Origin: a virus
Direction: 5' to 3' (one strand)
IMG/VR virus record: IMGVR_UViG_3300030430_003426
Location: 1 to 30,020 of that record
Length of the DNA: 30,020 nt
Below, one piece after another: positions 6,777 through 12,746 of this stretch. The stretch's first letter is position 1. Every line of letters begins with the position of its first letter. Below the pieces are notes generated by a model. That model had not been told where the DNA came from and searched no databases. It was given only the letters and a program-made list of their open reading frames with translations. Position numbers and translations under genes: made by a program.

Positions 6777-7065
6777 TGCTATCCTCACTTGGGAACTCTT
6801 TGTCCCAGCTGTCTTTTATGGTCTTGGCAAGTGCACCGAGATGCTTGCACTTGGAGCCACGGTATTGGTGGTCGGGGCAGCTGCATGTAAACCCATTGTC
6901 ATCAATCACACAGGTCCATCGTGGTGTGTGACCAACCATGCTGCCATCTGACAGCATGTTGGTTTTCAGTTCCTTTTGCACCTTCTCTACACGGTCGTCA
7001 TCAAACAATCCTTTTAGTCGCCAGTGCTCGACAAGCTCTTCTATAGTTTCAGTCATGGTCGGCAT
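6763..7065 (-). CDS. SWIM-type zinc-finger protein
   Basis: 100 residues from the ATG at 7065 (GGAG about six bases upstream). The C-terminal half carries a canonical SWIM zinc finger, CxCx9CxH: C61, C63, C73 and H75, in the context CSCPDHQYRGSKCKHLGAL. SWIM domains bind DNA or protein partners. The N-terminal half (TETIEELVEHWRLKGLFDDDRVEKV) is helical and acidic, and the C-terminus is acidic (FPSEDSNEDG). The gene overlaps the genes on both sides (14 and 17 bases), placing it in a tightly coupled operon with the methyltransferase. A small DNA-binding accessory in replication or modification is the best guess. Confidence 0.85.
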   Translation of the reverse strand: MPTMTETIEELVEHWRLKGLFDDDRVEKVQKELKTNMLSDGSMVGHTPRWTCVIDDNGFTCSCPDHQYRGSKCKHLGALAKTIKDSWDKEFPSEDSNEDG

Positions 7066-7525
7066 GGTTTTCTCCAAGCGCCCCATCCATCCAGTCCATC
7101 AATGCACCGACAGATGTGTTTTCATGGTACTTCATTTCTTTGTCGAGGTACAATGTAACGTCTACGTATGCGATGTCATTGACATCATTGCTGACGTACA
7201 GGATGTGGTGATGACCCCGCTGACAGTAGAATGGATGCATCCACCCACGCTCCCCATTGAAGTTGGGTGGAGTGGTATCTGGACAGTGTAACCATCCAAG
7301 TCGCTGCAGTTCAATCCCGTAGGATTCAATTTGTAGGTCGAGCTGCTTGTATCGTTCGAGCAAGTCAGACTTGGGTGCTCTCTCTCGATACCAGTCTTCA
7401 ATCATGTCCTGCACTGGATGCAATGCATCAATGGCAACTAGAATGGTGTGCGCCTTTTGCAACGTACTTTTGGTGGCGTTGTCTTTTACTTGGTTAATGA
7501 TGTGTTGGAAATGTTCTAAGAACAT
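7049..7525 (-). CDS. Hypothetical early protein
   Basis: 158 residues from the ATG at 7525, with GGAG seven bases upstream and an AACCTACCA leader motif further up. The N-terminal ~80 residues are helical (FLEHFQHIINQVKDNATKS, then DLLERYKQLDLQIESYGIELQRL). The rest is beta-like with several His, Cys and aromatic residues (GWLHCPDTTPPNFNGERGW, FYCQRGHHHILYVSND). The cluster C, C, H-H-H could bind metal but has no standard spacing. I do not recognise the family. It lies between the helicase-loader candidate and the SWIM protein, overlapping the latter by 17 bases. Confidence 0.7.
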   Translation of the reverse strand: MFLEHFQHIINQVKDNATKSTLQKAHTILVAIDALHPVQDMIEDWYRERAPKSDLLERYKQLDLQIESYGIELQRLGWLHCPDTTPPNFNGERGWMHPFYCQRGHHHILYVSNDVNDIAYVDVTLYLDKEMKYHENTSVGALMDWMDGALGENHADHD

Positions 7526-7551
7526 AGTGTACTCCGTTGTTGGTTGGTAGG

Positions 7552-8286
7552 TTACCAGATACAGTCATCTGGATCGATGTCTGTCTCTGCATGAAAAGTA
7601 TTGTAGTGTTCTGTCGGCGGTTTGTCAACAGTCATTGGCATCGGCATTGGGTTTGTATCGGTTGGTACGTACCGTCCGTCAATCATTGTTTTTGCAATCT
7701 CCATGTATGGATTGGGCAAACCTTGGTGCGCACGCTCCTGTTGTACACGTTTCATGCGCTCGTAGTTGTGTGGTTCACGTTGTTGCATGCGTAGGATGGG
7801 CTGGCGTCCGTCACTCATGTGCCAGTGTTTGAGTGTAATCCTGGCATCGTGCATCATTTTGTTGTACAAGGCCTCCCATGTACCCATCTGTGGATACTTC
7901 AAACTCGCTCCGTTACAGGTGCATCTGGCTACACAGTTGTGAATTTTCATCCTGCCTGTAGCCCCCACCCAAAAGTGTGCACTGATCTCACGGATGCCAG
8001 CACGCTGTACGCAGTCATCGCAGAACTTGTACTCTTTCAGTTCCATACCAGTGCCACCCAACTCACGGATGACTTCCTTGACCTCTTCAAGTACGTGTCC
8101 CAGAGTGGGTGGATACTGGTGCTTCTGCGTGCACACGTTGAGCACGGCTTTGTGGAGATGAATGTCCTTAACTCGCTCCAAACCTGCATCCCACACGGGA
8201 TAAACTTGGGCTTTCCACTCATCCTTTTTGTTGAACGTAGCTGCAAACATATCCAGTACGATGTCGAGCATGTGTTTGTTAGCCAT
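7552..8286 (-). CDS. Putative replicative helicase loader (P / G39P-like) with a Cys cluster
   Basis: 244 residues from the ATG at 8286 (GGAGG five bases upstream). Residues ~24-72 follow a pattern seen in phage helicase loaders of the G39P type: W..QVYPVWDAGLERV, a short helix, LHKAVLNVC, then QYPPTLGHVLEEVKEV. A Cys/His cluster follows (C89, C92, H116, C118, C122, C124) that could bind one or two zinc ions, as in many loader and primosome proteins. The C-terminus is Met/Pro-rich and ends in an acidic IDPDDCIW tail. It follows an O-like gene with internal palindromes, as lambda P follows O. The loader role is inferred from these points. A generic zinc-binding replication protein is the alternative. 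Confidence 0.6.
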   Translation of the reverse strand: MANKHMLDIVLDMFAATFNKKDEWKAQVYPVWDAGLERVKDIHLHKAVLNVCTQKHQYPPTLGHVLEEVKEVIRELGGTGMELKEYKFCDDCVQRAGIREISAHFWVGATGRMKIHNCVARCTCNGASLKYPQMGTWEALYNKMMHDARITLKHWHMSDGRQPILRMQQREPHNYERMKRVQQERAHQGLPNPYMEIAKTMIDGRYVPTDTNPMPMPMTVDKPPTEHYNTFHAETDIDPDDCIW

Positions 8287-9010
8287 TCTTACCTCCAACA
8301 ATGAAGTTGCCGTTGTCGTCAAAGTCGTGTGGGTTGATAGTCGTAGATGGACGCTGAACGCTCTTTGGCAATGCCGGTAGTGGTTTCTGTTGACTGAGCG
8401 CGTAGTTGGCGCTCAGTTTCTTTGTAGACACCACCACGGCTGGATTCACCATGCCCTTGCTGCGTAGGTATACAGCCCGATAGTGGTCAGAGGTGAACAG
8501 CCAATCGAATACAGCCATCGCCTGCTCAATCGCTCCAGTGCTGACAACCCGTGACAGTGTACCCAAATCGATTGCACTCACCATAGTCAGCTGCCCACCC
8601 TGCTGCTCATACAGGTTCATCCAGTAGCCTAGCAAGTTTAGCAGTGGTTCATTGGCTTTGCAGTAGTCGTACAGTGATTGGGCTGTAGAACCATCTACGG
8701 GGATTGGCATATTGTTAACCAAAAGTACTTGACCTTTACCAACAGCACCACCACTATTTTTACTAGTACTAGTGGTGGTGTTGGTATGGGTTGTATTTTT
8801 TACTGGCTGTATAATAGTACTATTAGTACTAGTACTATTAGTGCAAGAATCGTGCCAAAGTCTGTGAATCTCTTCTGAAGTCTCTACGACTGCGACACGC
8901 CCCTTCTCATAGACAATCTCTGTACCCAACTTGTTTGGTGCAGTGTAGAGCATTGTCGATAGGTTAACCAGCGTCTTTTGCTTGGATGCAATCAGTGTCA
9001 ATAGAATCAT
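8279..9010 (-). CDS. Putative replication initiator (O-like position), unknown family
   Basis: 243 residues behind GGGGAGG. There are three parts: an N-terminal domain of ~50 residues, a Ser/Thr/Asn low-complexity linker (residues ~55-90) and a helical C-terminal domain (~100-200) with SLYDYCKANEPLLNLLGYW and AMAVFDWLFTSDHYRAV. The linker coincides with the palindromic repeats described separately. Lambda O has the same plan: two domains joined by a disordered linker whose DNA is the origin, followed by the loader gene. I do not recognise the sequence family, so the initiator role rests on architecture and position. It overlaps the loader gene by 8 bases. Confidence 0.5.
   Translation of the reverse strand: MILLTLIASKQKTLVNLSTMLYTAPNKLGTEIVYEKGRVAVVETSEEIHRLWHDSCTNSTSTNSTIIQPVKNTTHTNTTTSTSKNSGGAVGKGQVLLVNNMPIPVDGSTAQSLYDYCKANEPLLNLLGYWMNLYEQQGGQLTMVSAIDLGTLSRVVSTGAIEQAMAVFDWLFTSDHYRAVYLRSKGMVNPAVVVSTKKLSANYALSQQKPLPALPKSVQRPSTTINPHDFDDNGNFIVGGKNG
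8741..8845. repeat. Palindrome cluster inside the O-like gene: candidate replication origin
   Basis: Two perfect 11-bp inverted repeats lie within 100 bp: CACCACCACTA (8746-8756) with TAGTGGTGGTG (8770-8780), and TAATAGTACTA (8812-8822) with TAGTACTATTA (8830-8840). Between and within them are self-complementary words: ACTAGTACTAGT, AATAGTACTATT and AGTACTAGTACT. The stretch is AT-rich and encodes the protein's disordered linker. This resembles iterons placed inside an initiator gene. Low-complexity coding sequence could also produce such repeats. Confidence 0.5.
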
Positions 9011-9013
9011 TGC

Positions 9014-9250
9014 TCACCTCCCCTGTTCCATGCTTATTGTGTTGACCATAATGTTGTATCCTTGACCGCTGACTCTATTTGGATATACGATTTTAGCTAG
9101 TCGCATTAGGTAACCTCGCTCCGGTACTCGAATACCGTCAACCCATGCTCTTAGAGTGTAGATGGATACACCACACAGTTCTGCAACCTCATTTGGTGTA
9201 TGCTTTGAGTCTTTAATCGCTCTAGTCAATACTTCTGTAAATGTAATCAT
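9014..9250 (-). CDS. Small HTH (XRE-like) DNA-binding protein
   Basis: 78 residues behind GGGGGT. Residues ~17-52 form a helix-turn-helix: HTPNEVAELCGVSIYTLRAWVDG, then IRVPERGYLMRLAKIVYP. The shared G(I/D)RVP loop and the L..L...YP end tie it to the HTH protein at 5638-5853. It ends 3 bp before the initiator candidate, so the two are probably cotranslated. A Cro/CII-type regulator or an operator-binding partner for replication would fit. No oligomerisation domain is visible. Confidence 0.8.
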   Translation of the reverse strand: MITFTEVLTRAIKDSKHTPNEVAELCGVSIYTLRAWVDGIRVPERGYLMRLAKIVYPNRVSGQGYNIMVNTISMEQGR

Positions 9251-9261
9251 TGTGCACCCCC

Positions 9262-9399
9262 TTAGATGGCAAAGATGTAAAGATCATCACCGACATAGCA
9301 ACGACAAGTTGTGATCAACGTGTTGCTAGTCATATAGGTGTTGTAGTCTTCAAGATTGGTGAAAGTGGCAGTATGGTCTTTTGTGATGACGATATACAT
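9262..9399 (-). CDS. 45-residue early protein
   Basis: Starts at the ATG at 9399 with AGGAG nine bases upstream; the SD overlaps the previous stop. The product begins MYIVITKDHTATFTNLEDYN, matching the strand-strand-helix plan of the tiny proteins upstream in the operon (M-x-I-Y/V-x-V start), and ends DDLYIFAI. An 88-codon plus-strand frame covers the same DNA but ignores the operon direction and has no SD of this quality. Function unknown. Possibly one of a set of small host-interaction proteins. Confidence 0.55.
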   Translation of the reverse strand: MYIVITKDHTATFTNLEDYNTYMTSNTLITTCRCYVGDDLYIFAI

Positions 9400-9408
9400 G
9401 GTAGGCTC

Positions 9409-9576
9409 CTATACCGTTTTGGTGATGATGTATTGCGTGTGGTTTACACCGCAGCTGATGATTTGAATGTCCTCGATGTACTGACATTCACATGCCAGCG
9501 CTTCAAGCGTTTCTAGTGAATAGGGGAACCAGCGAATGGTCCCACCTTCGTACGTTACAATGACAATTTTAGTCAT
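9409..9576 (-). CDS. 55-residue early protein
   Basis: ATG at 9576, using the same CCTACCACAGGAGTAAACC leader as the tiny genes upstream, so the start is well supported. The protein begins MTKIVIVTYEGGTIRWFPYS and ends QYIITKTV. It has two Cys in a CEC motif and a predicted strand-strand-helix-strand order. It is 9 bp from the next gene and belongs to the same tandem cluster. No known family. Confidence 0.65.
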   Translation of the reverse strand: MTKIVIVTYEGGTIRWFPYSLETLEALACECQYIEDIQIISCGVNHTQYIITKTV

Positions 9577-9579
9577 GGT

Positions 9580-9822
9580 TTACTCCTGTGGTAGGTTGTG
9601 GGTTGTGATTTCAATGTAGGCCAGATCCGTGTCTGAACAGAATTCCTTTAGACACGCCAGAGATTGCATACCCGACAGAGTTACAAGGGCTTTGCCGTAG
9701 TGGTCGCATAACAGGGTATACAGAAAACGTCTGGCATTACCCTCCGCTTCCTCTTTTGTGGCGAATATGGCAGCTTGGTAGTCTTCGCCACTGCGTTTGT
9801 ATTGTACGACGTAGATAGTCAT
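9580..9822 (-). CDS. Tandem early small protein, copy 3 (NLPQE-tailed)
   Basis: 80 residues, MTIYVVQYKRSGEDYQ at the start, FATKEEAEGNARRFL in the middle and DLAYIEITTHNLPQE at the end. The start, the F-T-x-EEA helix and especially the last 12 residues match the copy encoded at 9826-10065, so the two are paralogues. The codons of the final QE plus stop supply the AGGAG for the next gene. Acidic, no membrane span. Function unknown. It lies early in the operon, as host-takeover proteins often do. Confidence 0.8.
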   Translation of the reverse strand: MTIYVVQYKRSGEDYQAAIFATKEEAEGNARRFLYTLLCDHYGKALVTLSGMQSLACLKEFCSDTDLAYIEITTHNLPQE

Positions 9823-9825
9823 GGT

Positions 9826-10065
9826 TTACTCCTGTGGTAGGTTGTGGGTTGTGATTTCAATGTAGGCAATGTCGTTGACATGGCAGTGCTCTGCTACGGT
9901 TTCGTACATAGATTCAGTGTAGTCAGAGTCCTCACAGAAAATTTCACTGACATGCAGTAGGAAACTGAATGCCACCTCCTGTGCTTCTTGACGGGTTGGA
10001 AAGATGGCTTTGTGATAGACTGCGCCACTGGGTAATAGTACTATTTTTAATAGGTAGATAGGCAT
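9826..10065 (-). CDS. Tandem early small protein, copy 2 (NLPQE-tailed)
   Basis: 79 residues: MPIYLLKIVLLPSGAVYHKA, then FPTRQEAQEVAFSFLL, a variable acidic helix, and DIAYIEITTHNLPQE. It is paralogous to its downstream neighbour, with near-identical C-termini and leader DNA but a much more divergent middle. The arrangement suggests duplication followed by rapid change of the core, with the ends held by the need to encode the next gene's SD. Function unknown. Confidence 0.8.
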   Translation of the reverse strand: MPIYLLKIVLLPSGAVYHKAIFPTRQEAQEVAFSFLLHVSEIFCEDSDYTESMYETVAEHCHVNDIAYIEITTHNLPQE

Positions 10066-10068
10066 GGT

Positions 10069-10296
10069 TTACTCTTGTGGTAGGTTGATGAAGTGTGATT
10101 GAATGTCAACACTGCACACGTCGTGGTGGGTACAGTATTCTTCCATTGCTTCAAAATCTAGTCTGACATCCGGTAGCAGTTCTTCCATCCATGTCAAAGC
10201 AAATTGTTTGGCTTCTTCAACGTTTGTGAATACATGCACTTCCGGTTCATTGGTTCGAACCTGACGGTTGATTAATGTGACTGTGTAAATAGTCAT
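10069..10296 (-). CDS. Tandem early small protein, copy 1 (NLPQE-tailed), first gene of the minus operon
   Basis: 75 residues: MTIYTVTLINRQVRTNEPEV, then FTNVEEAKQFALTWMEELL and a tail ending FINLPQE. It shares the M-x-IY start, the F-T-x-EEA-x-x-x-A helix and the NLPQE end with the next two genes but is more diverged. It is the first gene after the minus-strand promoter at 10352-10380. The leader carries two copies of AACCTACCA before CAGGAG. Function unknown. Confidence 0.8.
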   Translation of the reverse strand: MTIYTVTLINRQVRTNEPEVHVFTNVEEAKQFALTWMEELLPDVRLDFEAMEEYCTHHDVCSVDIQSHFINLPQE

Positions 10297-10351
10297 GGTT
10301 TACTCCTGTGGTAGGTTGGTAGGTTTGTAGATGGTTCAATCATCTGTTAGT

Positions 10352-10380
10352 AGTATACAGACGTCGATGCAGTATGTCAA
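10352..10380 (-). promoter_or_regulatory. Sigma70-type promoter for the minus-strand early operon
   Basis: On the minus strand: TTGACA (10380-10375), 17-bp spacer, TATACT (10357-10352), only one base away from consensus in both hexamers combined. Transcription should begin near 10345, about 50 bp before the first tiny gene. A short inverted repeat, AGATG...CATCT, spans the start region. The words CTGTATACT and TTGAACC recur at the minus promoter near 13221. Confidence 0.85.
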
Positions 10381-10669
10381 ATAAAAAAGAAAAATACTTT
10401 TCTATGTACCACCACCAACACTACCATAAATACCAAACTCGCTCCAATGTAAAGTCGCTCCAATGTAAGGAGCCACCCCCACTCGCACGGGGTGTCAGCT
10501 CCATGGCCACCTACCCTGGGTCTATCTGTATCGTGTATGCATTTGGTACCGTCGACTGTATAGACGATTGGCACCAAATTTTACGTTGCATCGTTACTCG
10601 GTTGCACCGGCGCTGCAGACACTGAAATTTTACACTCGGTTTTTTTTTACAGAAAAGTGTGTTTTTTAC
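10381..10669. other. Divergent control region with direct repeats and a strong hairpin
   Basis: About 290 bp between the two divergent promoters without a convincing gene. TCGCTCCAATGTAA occurs twice in tandem (10439-10452, 10455-10468; 16-bp period). It is followed at once by a hairpin at 10469-10502: GGAGCCACCCC pairs with GGGGTG plus GCTCC (11 bp, 3-nt bulge, 9-nt loop). The hairpin buries an AGGAG directly before an ATG at 10503 that opens a 40-codon frame (MATYPGSICIVYAFGTVDC at the start), which is a weak gene candidate. A nine-T run follows at 10641-10649. Operators, a regulatory RNA or an origin element are all possible. Confidence 0.55.
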
Positions 10670-10698
10670 TTGCTTTACCGTGTAGACTTCTGTATAAT
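10670..10698 (+). promoter_or_regulatory. Sigma70-type promoter for the plus-strand early genes
   Basis: TTGCTT (10670-10675), 17-bp spacer, TATAAT (10693-10698), preceded by CTG as at the minus-strand promoter. Transcription should start near 10705, about 55 bp before the ATG at 10761. Confidence 0.85.
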
Positions 10699-10760
10699 GT
10701 TTATATCAATTGCCTTCTGCAGTTGGTTTATAAACCTACCTACCACTAAGGAGCCACAAA

Positions 10761-10910
10761 ATGTATACAGTTACATTTACCGAAGACGACGGTTCTACCC
10801 GTTCTATCAATTACAAAAATCTAAAGGATGCACTTGAATTCATTAGATTTTATTTGGATTGGGGTTACCTCAATTGTGTAACCATTACAACCTCTCAACC
10901 TACCAAATAA
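10761..10910 (+). CDS. 49-residue early protein
   Basis: ATG at 10761 behind AACCTACCACTAAGGAGCC. The product (MYTVTFTEDDGSTRSINYKN at the start, NLKDALEFIRFYLDWGYL in the middle, VTITTSQPTK at the end) has the same strand-strand-helix-strand plan as the tiny proteins of the divergent minus operon. Its last codons (CAACCTACCAAATAA) again contain the leader motif and precede the AGGAG of the next gene. A gene seems certain; the function is unknown. Confidence 0.75.
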   Translation: MYTVTFTEDDGSTRSINYKNLKDALEFIRFYLDWGYLNCVTITTSQPTK

Positions 10911-10921
10911 GGAGCCACATC

Positions 10922-11764
10922 ATGGACTTTACAAAATACATCATCACCAAAAATATACCGGCGTTCAAGCGTGCAATGAATGACAACAAATTCACCGTAC
11001 CATCAGCTGCAACCTATGAACATTATACCGTATCAACCTCAGGAAAAAAGCGTAGCATCCTATCAGGTTCTATCAAGTGGGCAAAACTCGAGGGACTTAA
11101 AAATGTAGGGGTAACGGGTCTGTATCTTTCACCCGCTGAGCACATTCAAGGGTTGAACACTTGCAAGTTTGCTGGAAAGTGTCAACACGGGTGCATCGCG
11201 TTCACTGGCAATCTCGGTTTGTTTCATCGTGCAACGATTGAAAATAGAACACTTGCATTGTATCACTACACACAGCGTTACTTGGTTGACCTGCTGCGTG
11301 AGTTGTACCTTGCATGTTTTAGGGCTTCGATTGACGATAAACAGTTGTACATTCGTTTGAATGGTACTAGTGACCTCCCATTTTACAAGGTGCTGAACAT
11401 GGACGCCATCGTGTCAGACTTCAACGGGCTCGCGGGGTTCTATGACTATACCAAATATCCCGTGGTTAAAAACCCGTGGACGTCGTATCATCTCACATAT
11501 TCATACAGTGAGACAACAAAGAAGATTGACCCGTCATTCAATCGGGTTGCCATCGTTGTAACCAAAGAGGACAAAGCACGCCTCATGAATGACTACCCCG
11601 TCATTTTTGGAGATGGTGACGCGCATGACATTAGACCGCTGGATACACACCGGTTCATTCTTCTGCAGGGTAAACGAGCCACGGCAACGGATAAAAAACT
11701 TCATGACGATTTTATCCAGTCTTATGAAACCTGCGTGTCTTTGTTTGTTGGGGGTGAGGTATGA
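10922..11764 (+). CDS. GP88-family phage protein
   Basis: 280 residues from the ATG at 10922 (AAGGAGCC upstream; the earlier ATG at 10859 lies inside the preceding gene). It matches the GP88 family (named after a mycobacteriophage gene product) as I remember it. The motifs in order are LSPAEHIQGLNTC (~69-81), the Cys cluster C81-x5-C87-x3-C91, RLNGTSDLPFY (~145-155), GFYDYTKYP (~172-180), HLTYSYSE (~190-197) and VIFGDGDAHDIRPLD (~227-241). All family landmarks appear present. The biochemical role is not established to my knowledge; the Cys cluster may hold metal. It is the main product of the plus-strand early unit. Confidence 0.85.
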   Translation: MDFTKYIITKNIPAFKRAMNDNKFTVPSAATYEHYTVSTSGKKRSILSGSIKWAKLEGLKNVGVTGLYLSPAEHIQGLNTCKFAGKCQHGCIAFTGNLGLFHRATIENRTLALYHYTQRYLVDLLRELYLACFRASIDDKQLYIRLNGTSDLPFYKVLNMDAIVSDFNGLAGFYDYTKYPVVKNPWTSYHLTYSYSETTKKIDPSFNRVAIVVTKEDKARLMNDYPVIFGDGDAHDIRPLDTHRFILLQGKRATATDKKLHDDFIQSYETCVSLFVGGEV

Positions 11765-11964
11765 TAAAGGTTATCAATACATGTAATAACGAGACTTGGA
11801 TAAACGTTAATCACATTGTTAAGATCGTCCAGCATCCAAATTGGGGTTGTACAGTTGTCATTGGTGAAGGTGGTGTTCATCTCGTTTACACTTATACAGC
11901 AGTGTTTGATGTTGTGAGACTTGTCGTAGCCGAATTACGATTGATTGAAGGCGGTGAGGTATGA
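11761..11964 (+). CDS. Small FlbD-like protein
   Basis: 67 residues, ATGA overlap with the GP88-like gene. MIKVINTCNNETWINVNHIV, then HPNWGCTVVIGEGGVHLVYTYTAVFDVV, follows the FlbD-like pattern: MIxVT..G....IN.d.I..i....g..I.l..G....v.es...V. Phage members of this fold are common and uncharacterised. Coupled to the next gene by another ATGA overlap. No flagellar role is implied. Confidence 0.7.
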   Translation: MIKVINTCNNETWINVNHIVKIVQHPNWGCTVVIGEGGVHLVYTYTAVFDVVRLVVAELRLIEGGEV

Positions 11965-12146
11965 CTATAAAGATAGAAATATTGAACCATGACAACACTG
12001 TAGATGTGTCTGAATTTGTAGTCTTGGAAGATTTTATACAAATTATTAATTATTACATTGAGTTGTTACAATGGAATCATGTTGAGTTTATCGCCTACCG
12101 TGATGGCGTTCCTCACGTCTGGCACCTCGCTGGGGTAGAAATATGA
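11961..12146 (+). CDS. 61-residue early protein
   Basis: ATGA overlap with the preceding gene, GGTGAGGT upstream. MTIKIEILNHDNTVDVSEFV at the start, a hydrophobic helix (DFIQIINYYIELLQW), then a short strand (VEFIAYRDGVPHVWHLAG). It has the same small alpha/beta plan as other early proteins here. No family recognised. The chain of overlapping starts (11761, 11961, 12143) is good evidence that it is translated. Confidence 0.7.
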   Translation: MTIKIEILNHDNTVDVSEFVVLEDFIQIINYYIELLQWNHVEFIAYRDGVPHVWHLAGVEI

Positions 12147-12253
12147 AACGAGATAAACCAATCGATATCGCCATAATGTTTATGATGTGTTTAGCGTCGT
12201 TTATGTTCTGTGTTGTGTATTTTCCATACGTTGTGAGGTGGTTACATGGATAG
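12143..12253 (+). CDS. 36-residue single-pass membrane protein
   Basis: ATGA overlap with the previous gene. It has a short charged N-terminus (MKRDKPID), a hydrophobic span of ~22 residues (IAIMFMMCLASFMFCVVYF) and a short tail PYVVRWLHG. The basic N-terminus and lack of other domains suit a small membrane peptide. Role unknown: a holin-like or host-membrane modulator would fit, but nothing in the sequence decides. Confidence 0.6.
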   Translation: MKRDKPIDIAIMFMMCLASFMFCVVYFPYVVRWLHG

Positions 12254-12311
12254 GAGACGTTTACAATTTTGGCTGTTTGTTCTAGTCTTGTTACAGTGTG
12301 TAAGGTGTTAG
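12246..12311 (+). CDS. 21-residue membrane peptide overlapping the previous gene
   Basis: ATG at 12246, within the end of the 36-residue gene, with GAGGTGG four to five bases upstream. The product MDRRRLQFWLFVLVLLQCVRC has a basic start and a hydrophobic span ending in LLQC, slightly resembling a lipobox but too short to be a normal lipoprotein. It ends 20 bp before a terminator. The good SD is the main evidence; chance is possible at this length. Confidence 0.35.
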   Translation: MDRRRLQFWLFVLVLLQCVRC

Positions 12312-12330
12312 ATACAATCACAAAGCATTC

Positions 12331-12362
12331 AACCCCGTGTATTTACCTACATGGGGTTTTTT
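12331..12362 (+). terminator. Intrinsic terminator of the plus-strand early unit
   Basis: AACCCCGTGTA pairs with TACATGGGGTT (11 bp, one G-T wobble, 6-nt loop), followed by TTTTTT. Confidence 0.9.
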
Positions 12363-12446
12363 GTGTATATTGATATGTAAACTGTGTGCAGGTTGCCTCA
12401 GCTGCAGTAACAACAATACCGTATCAATCATGACCAAGGTGAACAC

Positions 12447-12743
12447 ATGACCAAAAGACCGTCTACCTACTTAAACAAACCACATAACCAGATAGCCAAG
12501 TGTATCCGTGAACAATCTATAACCGGGCTACTGTGGGCTTATATACAACTGGCACAAAGTGAGATTAAAACCGACGGTAAAAGTATCACGTTTTCGGGCG
12601 CTGACCTGTCGAAGTTTGTCGCGCTGCTACATACAAGGGAGGTGGAGACCGTATTGAGTGAACCGAAACAATTGGATGTTGCGGGCGTCGCGGCGTGGCT
12701 CGAAACATCAAAACAAAACGACACCAAAACACCAAAACAGTAG
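12447..12743 (+). CDS. Hypothetical protein (possible small terminase-like position)
   Basis: 98 residues from the ATG at 12447 (AAGGTGA five bases upstream; an ATG at 12430 opens only a six-codon leader). The product is helical: NQIAKCIREQSITGLLWAYI, then SGADLSKFVALLHTREVETV, with a polar Lys/Thr/Gln tail. Its position a gene before the terminase large subunit raises the possibility of a small terminase, but there is no clear HTH and an antisense gene lies between. The tail runs into a repeat region, so the C-terminus may be recent. No obvious promoter is seen upstream. Confidence 0.6.
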   Translation: MTKRPSTYLNKPHNQIAKCIREQSITGLLWAYIQLAQSEIKTDGKSITFSGADLSKFVALLHTREVETVLSEPKQLDVAGVAAWLETSKQNDTKTPKQ

Positions 12744-12746
12744 CCA

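Noticed and set aside
6598-6951. Plus-strand frames opposite the methyltransferase and SWIM genes
   Set aside because: They have no SD, a Cys/Ser/Leu-rich shadow composition and run against the minus operon. They also lack the recognisable motifs that make the inner same-strand frame credible.
9250-9516. 88-codon plus-strand frame
   Set aside because: It covers two better-supported minus-strand genes (9262-9399, 9409-9576) that carry the operon's own SD leader.
10439-10468. Possible CRISPR-like repeat
   Set aside because: There are only two 14-bp copies with a 2-bp gap and no spacers or cas genes; it is better read as a regulatory direct repeat.
10374-10625. 83-codon plus frame and 66-codon minus frame in the divergent region
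   Set aside because: Both run through promoter, repeats and hairpin, with composition unlike the neighbouring proteins. Only the 40-codon frame from 10503 has an SD, and that SD is buried in a stem.
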